The notes under the pieces: model-generated
Seen by the model: only the letters and a program-made list of their open reading frames with translations
The model's database searches: none
What the model was told of the DNA's origin: nothing
Program-made: the position numbers and the translations under genes
In this document: positions 1 through 52,000 of the stretch, one piece after another
Layout of the letters: the number at the start of each line of letters is the position of its first letter
Numbering within the stretch: position 1 is the first letter of the stretch
DNA from: Salminus brasiliensis
Taxonomy: Eukaryota; Chordata; Actinopteri; Characiformes; Bryconidae
Direction of reading: 5' to 3'
Length of the DNA stretch: 64,000 bases
Assembly: GCF_030463535.1 (NCBI RefSeq)
Contig: NC_132888.1
Location: forward strand, 3,169,980 to 3,233,979

Positions 1-39
1 TATTTGGATCCAATATTTATATCCAAAGACTCTTTAATA

Positions 40-300
40 CCGAAGAACCATGAAATGCTGAGATGTTTGAAATGTATACCACAATGGTGGGCAGCGTAGA
101 ACCTTCTGGTGTCTTCTGAGGGTCTCTGAACCAGGTTTGTAATAGAGATGTATGTGTGCAGAACCTTTAAATTAGTGAGGAACCTTAACATCAGGAAAGG
201 TTCTTCACACCCATACATCTCTACTCTAAAGCAGTGGTTTATTAAGGCACCAAATACGGTTCTTCTGCAGCATCACTTAAAGAACCTTTATAGACACCCT
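40..300. mobile_element. Related AAAGAACC-type repeat fragment
   Basis: GAAGAACCATGAAATGCTG, AGAACCTTCTGG, GGTTCTTCTGCAGCATCACT and AAAGAACCTTTATAG match the copy at 7255-7450. No coding signal here; the missing AGL last exon is not in this stretch. Confidence 0.5.
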
Positions 301-385
301 TATTATAATTATTTATTTATTTATGAGTGTACCATCAGTCACACTGCCTCACACATCCGTACTGAGTGAGCGCTGGCATGATTAC

Positions 386-41717
<41,332 letters not shown>

Positions 41718-42004
41718 GATCCCGCTCTTTATCTCCCACTGCAGAGGAAACTGTACGCTGGGCTTCAGCTAGACCCCCTTTACTGCACTGCAAAAGAGGG
41801 GACAGACACAGGTGGGCAAAACGCACTGACTTTACCACCTGAAGTTGGTTTTCGTATTCAGCTTTGTTTCAGGGAAGGATTACTGACCGGGCCAGTGGGC
41901 CTCTGAATGCCCAGAAGTCCAGGAACCATCCTTGCAACTATACAAACAACTACCCACACCTACATCATCGCTGACAGCTTCACTGGATAATGGAAAAGAT
42001 TTTA

Positions 42005-42385
42005 TCCCAAGCCATTTTGGTGGCCATGACTTAGTAAGGCGTGGGGACAGGATAATTAAGTTGTGGCCATGACTTAGTAAGGCATGAGAACAAGATAATT
42101 AAGTCATGGCCATGACTTAGTAAGGCATGAAAACAAGATAATTAAGTCGTGGCCATGACTTAGTAAGGCATGAAAACAAGATAATTAAGTCATGGCCATG
42201 ACTTAGTAAAGTGTGGGGACAAGATAATTAAGTCGTGGCCATGACTTAGTAAAGCGTGGGGACAAGATAATTAAGTCGTGGCCATGACTTAGTAAAGCGT
42301 GGGGACAAGATAATTAAGTTGTGGCCATGACTTAGTAAGGTGTGGGGACAAGATAATTATGTCATGCCCACTACTTAGTAAGATT
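42005..42385. repeat. Minisatellite, ~44-bp unit, upstream of the AGL start exon
   Basis: About 8 copies of GTGGCCATGACTTAGTAAGG + CATGAAAACAAGATAATTAA + GTC. Lies ~290 bp from the AGL start codon, in intron 1. Confidence 0.92.
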
Positions 42386-42389
42386 AAGG

Positions 42390-43515
42390 AACAAGACTGT
42401 GGTCAGTTTTATTTTTGCAGGATGTGACCAGTGGGGCTCCTTAAGATACAAGGAGGTTTCAGGACAGAGTCTATATCTGATTATGATTATGTGTGGGTGA
42501 TTTGCTCAAAATATTATATCAAAACATTCAAAAATCCAATACACAGTACATATCTCAATATTTCAACATGGAGACAAAACACACCAGCTGTCCATGATGT
42601 GCTCTGACCAGCAGTCTGGGCATCACCAGAACAAAATCAATCCCAATACGATCAAATGTCATAAAATCTTCAAAATATCAAAATCACAACACTCAACTAT
42701 ACCCAGTTATGATCTTTAAGGCCAGGTAAAACAGAAAACACCCACAGTCATGCAGAACGGAGTCAAGCTGTTGCGCAATTGTAATAATAATGATTTTTTT
42801 TAACTGTAAAAATTTTATAATTTGTTTTTTATTTCACTGCTTTTATAATTCCTGTAATTTTACTGCTATAATAACAGTTGACAGATGAGCGACCTTTAGA
42901 GACACCTGCACCCAGAGGCCTCACAACAAGCTGCAGAAACTCTGGCTTCAGAACCAAAGAAACAGCAGATGGAAACAGAAAGTATTAAATATTTCATTAA
43001 ATATTCCACTGTTTAATAGATAATAAATATTTATAACTGGCTTTTACTCGTCGTTTTACTCGTTGGTTTCATGAAGTCTGCAAACAAAAATTATATATAT
43101 TATATTATATAATTATATATATATATATATATATTACACACACATTGGAGTATTTATATATATAAAGTCAGTGAGCTTCATGGTATCAGTGCTCTTTATT
43201 GCCGATACACTAGTTTTAATAGCAGCTGTTGTATTCTCTACACAATTCATTTAGTGTTATAGAAAAACAAAAATCTAGAAAATAATTCAGATTTATTTTA
43301 ATGATTTTAATAATTATTTTAGATTAAAATAATAATAATAGTAATTTGCCAAGCATGGACTTCTGCATATTATGCGAAAACTTTAAGTTAATATTGCTCC
43401 ATGATGCTTGAACAGGTACTTCAGGTTTAATGCCATGCTGGATTCATTATGGCCAAATCATAAAATCATAAAAACTGCAAATAGGGTCTGATTTCCTGGA
43501 CAGGCAAACCAACCA
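42390..43515. other. AGL intron 1 DNA, no gene seen
   Basis: AT-rich with a TA microsatellite at ~43095-43135. No coding signal. Confidence 0.6.
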
Positions 43516-43519
43516 CACT

Positions 43520-43800
43520 ACAGCGGTTAGAGCGCCGGGATATCGATAACAGGGTTGTGGGTTCGATTCCCGGGCTCGGCAAGCTGCCACTGTTGGGCCC
43601 TTGAGCAAGGCCCTTTACCCTCTCTGCTCCCCGGGTGCTGGAGTTGGCTGCCCACCGCTCTGGGTGGGTGTGTGTGTACTCACTGCCCCTAACACATGTG
43701 TGTGTGTGAGTGTGTGTTCACTACCAGATGGGTTAAATGCGGAGGACACATTTCGCTGTACAGTGACAAATACACCTAAAGTGCACCTTTACCTTTACCA
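43520..43800 (+). mobile_element. tRNA-derived SINE (family D)
   Basis: CAGCGGTTAGAGCGCCGGGA, GGTTCGATTCCCGGGCTCGG and the end ACATTTCGCTGTACAGTGAC. Nearly identical to 8187-8472, so a recent copy. Confidence 0.88.
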
Positions 43801-44480
43801 ATAAGACCAAGACACCTACCTGTACATTCTCCCACCTCGGTACCATGATTCATATGGGTCACATGATTTAATTATAAATATATATTAAAGAAATACATTC
43901 TATATATATTTAATACATAATTGTGGCTCAAGGCCTAATTTTTCATATATATTTTTTTTTGCATCATAACACACCATAACTGGGCTGTGTAGAATCCGCA
44001 GCCCACCCCAGCCCAGGTACTTAAAATATAAGAGGGGCATAAAAAATCGGGCCTGTATAAATACAAATACAACATTAATTGGTCTATATTTATATTTAAA
44101 TCATGTGACTTATGTAACAGAGGTAGGAGAACGTAGAGTTAGGGGTCTTGGTCTTATTGGTGTAGCATGTTTGGGGAAGGGGGTCTTTTTGTCCCCCTAG
44201 ATCATCAGTTCTAAGCTAACCCAGTCATGTATCTATCTGACCCACAGAAGATTAACCAGAGGGGAGGGTAAGCAGCAGGTGCATCAGGTCACCCAAGGCC
44301 ACCCAGTTTGGGCCATGTTTGACAGTGTGTGTGTGTGTGTGTGTGTGTGTACAAAGAGCACCACCAGAATCTGCAGCAGGCCAGCACAGTCCCCCCCTCC
44401 CCAACACACACACACACACACACCTTCAGCAGGGCTGCAGCAGTCATTGCAACACCAGGTCAACTTTGCAATGCTTTTGC

Positions 44481-44534
44481 AATGCATGCATGCATGCATG
44501 CATGCATGCACGCACGCACGCACGCACGCACGCA
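44481..44534. repeat. (TGCA)n-(CGCA)n tetranucleotide repeat
   Basis: Seven or so ATGC units run into six CGCA units, ~330 bp upstream of the AGL first exon. Flanked by CA/TG tracts at 44323-44350 and 44404-44423. ORFs of ~100-180 codons across it are repeat artefacts. Confidence 0.9.
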
Positions 44535-44862
44535 GACCCACCAGGGAAGCCACTAGTGAAGCCAGCAGGCCTCCAGTGCTCTTCCACAACATCTCAACAT
44601 CTCCAAGCTCCAACCCTCAAACGTCTTACAGCCTCGAGAGGCCGAAGAGTCCCCAAACAGACCAGCTGCTTCTCACAGGCAGGGGCTCAAAAGTGCTGCA
44701 GCTAAAGCCGCGCGAGACGCCCGAGAGCCTGAGCACAAACAGCAACACGCGCTGCGGCTCGACAGCTGTCAGTCACGACAGATACGAACGTTTCCGCGAC
44801 GTTTGTGTGGAATAAACGTGGAATAAACGTTAAAATAGCGTAAATAAATAAATGAACCCACC

Positions 44863-44990
44863 TCCGCTGCCTGCTGTTCCTGCTGCCCGACCAGGACGTC
44901 CTTCTCGGTGCAGCTGAAGGGGGCGTGGACGAGGAGCGGCGAAGCCACGCCCACTTCTACCGTACTGTACCTAATAGAGGAGCCCACGAA
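44863..44990 (-). promoter_or_regulatory. AGL: Putative AGL promoter and non-coding first exon
   Basis: CpG-rich stretch upstream of the AGL start codon. On the minus strand a purine-rich exon ends at 44862/44863 with a donor reading GAG|GTGGGT. Two GC boxes of the GGGCGTGG type lie at about 44920-44928 and 44945-44952. No TATA box is seen, which is common for housekeeping genes. Exon 1 would splice to an acceptor just above the start exon; two CTGCAG/TTGCAG-type acceptors are candidates, placing the top of exon 2 at 41738 or 41787. The transcription start itself cannot be fixed from sequence. Confidence 0.55.
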
Positions 44991-45423
44991 AAACTCCTGA
45001 CTCACGTTTATACATATTATTATATTATTATTGACCGAATTTATTATTAAACCAATAAAACTTTTAATTTGATGGTTTATGGTGGTGTCGTTTAACCCAG
45101 AGGCGCATTTGGGCCGCTGTGTGTCGATGCCAGTGTTTGCATTGTACTCCAATAATTAGAGGAGGCAGCAATATTGTCATTTAAGGGATATTTTAATACT
45201 TACGGTCATCAGATCTTATTTAAGACCATAAATGGCTCGTGCACACGATTTATTTACACTAGATTATATTTAAATTCAAAAAAAAATTATTCACATAAAC
45301 AAATAAAAAAAATATTTTTTGGAGGATTACCCACAAACTATTTGGCAAGTGAATTACTACTTATTTCAACATAATAAATAATAATAAAAATAAATAAATA
45401 AACAATTTAGTGATACAATGATC

Positions 45424-45908
45424 AGCCATAACATTAAAATCAATGACATTAACCCATAATGACATGATCTGCTTCCAGTGGCTCCTGTTGAGGGTGGATA
45501 CATTAGGCAGTAAGTGAACGGTCAGTGATGGAGGTGATGGAGGTGATGGAGGTGCTGAAGCAAGACTAAAGAGAGAGTGTAAGAATTTGAGACACTTTGA
45601 CAAGAACCAAACTGTGAGGTTCTAGATAGACGACTGGGTCATCAGAACATCTCCACCAAAACCAAAATCAGGCAGGTCTTGTGGTGGGGGGTTCCCAGTA
45701 TGCAGTGGTCAGTACCTGCTCCAAGTGCTCCAAGAGAGGACACTTTTCGGTGTGAGATGGGAACCCAAGGCTCACTGATGCTCATGCAGGACCCACCTCA
45801 CAACTTACAGGACTTATAGTCTTGGTGCCAGACACCACAGGACGGCTTCGGGGGCAAAAGGGGGAACCTCTATGATATTAGGCAGGTGGTTTTAATGTTA
45901 TGGCAGGT
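45424..45908. mobile_element. Family A MITE with both terminal inverted repeats
   Basis: The left end CAGCCATAACATTAAAATCA and the right end GGTTTTAATGTTATGGCAGG are reverse complements over ~20 bases. They enclose ~485 bp without a transposase frame. It lies between the AGL and FRRS1 promoters. The best-preserved copy in the window; another copy begins at 63973 and is cut by the window end. Confidence 0.8.
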
Positions 45909-46283
45909 CTGTTTGAGCGTTTCACACCAATGCAAAACACACATTTTTAATATATTTGCTTTTAGGTTACTTATTTGTACTTATTTGCCCTTTTAAAACA
46001 AATAATTGATACTAATATTGATTTAATATTACTATTTTGTTTTTGTATTATTTTTATTTATGTTATTTACTTATTTTATGCACATCTTGCTGGACTACAA
46101 GGATTCTCGTTTGAAGATCTAGATGTTTTTAACTTTGTAAATTTGATATGTATGACAGACTTGGACATTATTCAGATCATCCTGTTTATTTTTTTTTTAT
46201 AAAAAATAATTGCTTAATAATAATTCATAATAATTTATATATTATTGTTTATATATTATTATTATAAATTATAACAATTTATA

Positions 46284-46293
46284 ATAATAATAA

Positions 46294-46338
<45 letters not shown>

Positions 46339-46340
46339 TT
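46284..46340. repeat. (AAT)n microsatellite upstream of FRRS1
   Basis: ~18 AAT units, ~70 bp upstream of the GC box. Confidence 0.9.
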
Positions 46341-46369
46341 AATTTGTTGCTCTTTGTCTCCCTCTTGTG

Positions 46370-46487
46370 GTCAGGCTGAGTACAGGCGAAAGAAGCTAAG
46401 CCCCGCCCTGTGTGTGTGACGTCGTCGTTATGCTCATTGAAGAGCTTTACCTGTGCAGAAGAGTTGAGGAGACAGGCGTCCATCCAG
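46370..46487 (+). promoter_or_regulatory. FRRS1: Putative FRRS1 promoter and non-coding first exon
   Basis: A GC box (CCCCGCCC, 46401-46408) is followed by a CRE-like TGACGTCG (46417-46424) and then a short exon ending CATCCAG|GTGAGT at 46487. The next acceptor, CAAACAG|GACAACC at 46863/46864, leads 18 bases later to the FRRS1 start codon. No TATA box is visible. Promoter function and the exact start are inferred. Confidence 0.55.
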
Positions 46488-46881
46488 GTGAGTACAGGTG
46501 AGACACTTCTCTGCAGCTCTCTGCAGACTTTTCTGCACTGCTTCTTTCCTCCAATGGTTGAAATATCAACGTTTTTCTCTATATATTGCTTTTCTGAGCT
46601 AAACTGGCAGAATATTAAAGAAAAGATATAATCTAAAGAACAAATATATATAATATGGTTTTAGAAATTTGCATTTTTTAATTTTTCAGTCATATTTTCT
46701 GTGGTGCTGAATAAATAATGTCATAATATGTACCTTTCCACCCAAGGTTTATTTGATAAATTCTATTTATTGGTTAATTCATGTCTGATTCATTTTTTCA
46801 GTCTCATTTTCAGTATATTACGGTAATTTTGGTGCTGTATTCTCTGTATTTATCCTCAAACAGGACAACCAGACCTTCCAA

Positions 46882-47089
46882 ATGGCCCCCACTCCCCGGA
46901 CAGCAGTCCTTCTCTGGGCTGCTGTGCTGGTTCTTGAGACTTTGACAGTCACTGGATTCAAAAATGGGAAAGTGGAAAAGTCATGTGACACCATGGTACC
47001 AAGACATGGGGGTCAACCCAACACCACGGCCAGCCCGTACTCCCTGAGTGTGGACGTCAAGACATTCAAGCCCGGAGATCGGATCAAAG
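46882..47089 (+). CDS. FRRS1: FRRS1 exon 2: start codon, signal peptide, reelin-domain start
   Basis: MAPTPRTAVLLWAAVLVLET begins with a hydrophobic signal sequence. It is followed by NGKVEKSCDTMVPRHGGQPN, typical of reelin-type domains (cysteine, then PRHG). The ATG has G at +4. The donor is CAAAG|GTAGGC, phase 1. Confidence 0.92.
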
Positions 47090-48985
47090 GTAGGCTTATT
47101 ATAGGCCTTACTATAATAACACTGTAAATACACTTGTAACATGTCCAAATGTTTGTAGACACCCCTTTAAGTTGCATACATTGCTGACACAGATGTGCAA
47201 ATGCACACACTCACGCACACACAGCTTGTCCAGTCCCAGTAGAATAGGACTCTCTGGAGCAAATCAGCATGAACCTATTGGCTGGCTAATGCCAGGTGTG
47301 GGCTAGAGGGGTATAATCATCATCCAACATCCAACATCCTGACCTCACTAATGCTCTTGTGGCTAAATGCAATCAAATCCCCACAGCAATGATCCACAAA
47401 ACCCTTGGTTTCAGAAGAAACATTCTTGAATGAATGAGCAGTGTCCCAATACTTTTGTCAAATAGTGTACATCTGACTGAACTGCGTTCCAATGTTCCTA
47501 GTGACCCTGTCTGGACGCCAGCCCTTCAAAGGCTTTCTGATTGAGGCCAGAGATGCAGAGAATCCTAATGGACTTGCTATCGGCTCCTTCACTCTGACCA
47601 GTCCTGAGATCAGCCAGCTTTTGACCTGCCACGACATCCAGGTTCGAGTTACGGCCATTTCTGTCTAATCAGTTCAGGTGATTTCTACTGATTCCTGCAA
47701 TTCTCTAATCAGCCAATCATGTGGCAGCAGTGCAGTGCATACAATCATGTAGATAGAGTCCAGCAGCTTCAGGTAATGCATGATTGTGCGGGTTTGAGCA
47801 TTTCTAGACCTGCTGATCTTCTGAGAGTTTCAGCACAACCATCTTCTGCAGTTCTGAAGACCTAAACAACCTTGCTGATGATAGAGAGGTCAATAACAGA
47901 GAATGGTCAGACTGGTTGGAGCTGGGCTGAGAAGTCTACAGTAAGTCAGAGAACCACCCTGTACAGCTGTGGAGATCAGAGAAGTATCTCAGACTGAACA
48001 CCACCACCTCCAACCCTGAGAAGCATATAGAGCTGCAACAGAAGCAGAAGAACCAGAAGTCAGGTTCCACTTCTTTCAGCCAAGACCAGAAAGCTGAGGC
48101 TGCAGTGGCTCAGCACAGCCTCACCAACACTGGACAGCTGAAGACTGAAGGAGAAATGTAGCCTGGTCTGATGAGCCTGGATTTCTGCTGAGGAAATGAA
48201 TCCATGGGCTCCAAACCAAATATACCAAACCAAGAGAAGCTCTGTGGTCAGAAAGCAACCACTGGTGAAGGTCTAGAGGATGATTAGCACAAACTGTGCA
48301 TCAACAGATGATCTACACTCTCTAACTGAACACCAGCAGGCTTTCTAATGAAGTCTCCAGTGAAGGTAATCAGGCCTAGAGGGGTATAAAGCCCCCCACC
48401 AGCATTGAGCTGTGGAGCAGTGGAAGAACAGTGGTGGTGCTCCAGCCAGTACTTGATGAGCTATGTGAATTGAAGAGTTGTGGATGATCAGGTGGTGTGG
48501 TGATCATCATCCAACACCCTGACCCCACTAATGCTCTTGTGGCTAAATGCAATCAAATTCCCACAGCAATGCTCCAGTGACAGTAGACAGTAGAGGCACA
48601 TACTTGAATCCTTGGTTTTAGAGGAAACATTCTTGAATGAATGAGCAGTGTCCCAATACTTTTGTCAAATAGTGTACATCTGACTGAACTGCATACCAAT
48701 GTTCCTAGCGACCCTGTCTGGACGTCAGCCCTTCGAAGGCTTAGAAGAGATAGGATATAGAGCCAGAACCACACCAGGTTCCACTTCTTTCAGCCAAGAC
48801 CAGAAAGCTGAGGCTGCAGTGGCTCAGCACAGCCTCACCAACACTGGACAGCTGAAGACTGAAGGAGAAACGTAGCCTGGTCTGATGAGCCTGGAATTCT
48901 GCTGAGGATCACAGATGGTAGGGTCAGAGTTTGGTGACAGCTGGAATCCATGGACTCAACCAAATATACCCAACCAAGAGAATAA

Positions 48986-49033
<48 letters not shown>

Positions 49034-52000
49034 GATGTATTATTGGCAATGTATTATCCCTGAGAAATCCAACTTCCTGACAGCGAGAGTGTGACCGGTG
49101 TTTTAATCTGTATTTGTGTGAAAGGGTTCTGCTGTCAGTCACACCAGTGAAGCCAAGAAGTCCGAGGTTGGTGTGATATGGACGGCTCCCGCTGATGCTC
49201 CTCCGACTATCCACTTTCTGTAAGATATTACGATATAATAATAATATGTTTACACACTCTACCGTTGCCATTTTTCACTTTACATTATTTGAAATGAGTT
49301 GAATTTAGCAGTTGTTCTTTGTTTTGTCTCAAAAACCACCCCGTCACGCAAAATAGAGAGGGAAACCTTCTGTAGTTTATTAAAATGTTTACATTATTAA
49401 TGCAAAGCGAATGATATTTCAAATGACTTGGGATGCAAGCTAGGTCAGGAACGTAACCACATGAAGAACTATGGGCATTTAAGGGTGACATTCACTACCC
49501 CGTCACACACCACCCTGTTATGTTTTATTGTGACTACAGCTCCCATGTGTACATTAACATGATATTAATGTTAATAATATTAAATAGGATTTTATTCTTG
49601 AGATGGAAATATGGAAATATTTTTGGAGGATGAACATATCTTCCCTGTTGAGGGTTTAAAAAAGAAAGTATTTATCCTTCATGAAAATTAAAAAAAATGC
49701 AACTTTGATTTTTCATAATGAATGTCAATGGACCTACAGACGTCCATTGACTTCCATTCAAAGTTAAGAAGTTTTTTCCCTCTTCATTCAGGAGAAACGC
49801 GAGCTTGGTCTGACAGCATCAGTATTCTCTATAAGTGAGTGTTTCTGTGCTTTCAGGGCAACAGCGTTGGCTCATTACAACAATTTCTGGGTCAAGATCC
49901 CCAGTCCTGTAATAACTCAGAATGGAGTGACCCCACCTCCAACCCAGCCCACCACCTTCACCAGCGCTACTACTGAGACCACCGCAGTGTTGCCGCAATC
50001 AGTGAGTCTATGTTTCATGTACAGTCAGAGTCTATTAGTGTTACATATACAGTACTGACTCAATATACATCCAGTGATGGAGTGTAGGTATCATATATAC
50101 AGTACTTAGTGAATATACACCACCCACCACCCAATACGTGAGTCTATAGGTGTTACATATATAGTACTGGCTCAATACTCATCCAGTTATGGGCTCTATG
50201 GGTTTCATATATACAATACTGAGTCAATACACATCCAAGTTGCTAGTCTATAGGCATAACATATATAGTACTGACTCAATACACATCACATTTTGATCTC
50301 TATAGGTATTACATATACAGTACTGAATCAATACACATCACATTTTGATCTCTATAGGTATTACATATACAGTACTGAATCAATACACATCAAATGAGGG
50401 TCTCTATAGGTATTACATATACAGTACTGACTCAATACATATACCATTATGGGCCCTGTAGATCTTATATATACAGTAGTGAGTCAATACACATTCAGTT
50501 ACCAAGTCCATAAGTGTTACATATATAGTAGTGAGTCACTACACATCCAAGTTGCTGGTCTATTGGTGTTACATATACAGCACTGACTCAATACACATCA
50601 CATTTTGATCTCTATAGGTATTACATATACAGTAGTGACTCAATATACATTGAATTATGGACTCTATAGGTCTACATTACTGAGTCAATACACATCCAGT
50701 TAATGAGTCTATAGGTGTTACATATACAGTACTGACTCAATACATATATCATTATGGGCCCTGTAGGTCTTATATACAGTAGTGAGTCAATACACATCCA
50801 GTTAGCGAGTCTATAGGTATCATATATACAGTACTGACTCAATACACATCAAATTATGGTCTCTATACGTATTATATATATATAGTACTGAATCAATACA
50901 CATTTAGTTAGCGAGTCTATAGGTATAACATATACAGTAACGAATCAATACACATACCGTTATGTCTCTATAGGTATGTCCTACACAGTATGTCTCTATA
51001 GGTATGTCCTACACAGGATTGAGTCAATACACATCCAGTTAGCGAGTCTATAGGTATCATATATACAGTACTGACTCAATACACATCAAATTAAGGTCTT
51101 TATACGTATTATATATACAGTACTGAATCAATACACATTCAGTTAGCGAGTCTATAGATATAACATATACAGTACCGAATCAATACACATACCATTATGT
51201 CTTTATAGGTATGTCCTACACAGTATGTCTCTATAGGTATGTCCTACACAATATGTCTCTATAAATATGTCCTACACAGTATGTCTCTATAGGTATGTCC
51301 TACACAGGATTGAGTCAAAACACATCCAGTTAGCGAGTCTATAGGTATCATATATACAGTACTGACTCAATACACATCAAATTAAGGTCTCTATACGTAT
51401 TATATATATACAGTACTGAATCAATACACATTCAGTTAGCGAGTCTATAGGTATAACATATACAGTACCGAATCAATACACATACCATTATGTCTTTATA
51501 GGTATGTCCTACACAGTATGTCTCTATAGGTATGTCCTACACAGGATTGAGTCAATACACATCCACTTAGCGAGTCTATAGGTATCATATATACAGTACT
51601 GACTCAATACACACCCAAGTAGTGAGTCTGTGGCTGATACATATACAGTACTGACTACACATACCATTATGTCTTTATAGGTATGTCCTACACAGTATGT
51701 CTCTACAGGTATATCCTACACAGGATTGAGTCAATAAAAAGGATAAAGGATAAAAGGATAAAGGTGCACGTATTCGTCACTGTACAGTGTGGACTGTACA
51801 GCGAAATGTGTCCTCCGCATTTAACCCATCTGGTAGTGAACACACACTCACACACACACACGTGTTAGGGGCAGTGAGTACACACACACACCCAGAGCGG
51901 TGGGCAGCCAACTCCAGCGCCCGGGGAGCAGAGAGGGTAAAGGGCCTTGCTCAAGGGCCCAACAGTGGCAGCTTGCCGAGCCCGGGAATCGAACCCACAA

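Noticed and set aside
44279..44815. 178-codon frame upstream of AGL
   Set aside because: Mostly translated TG, CA, TGCA and CGCA repeats; the minus strand is open too.
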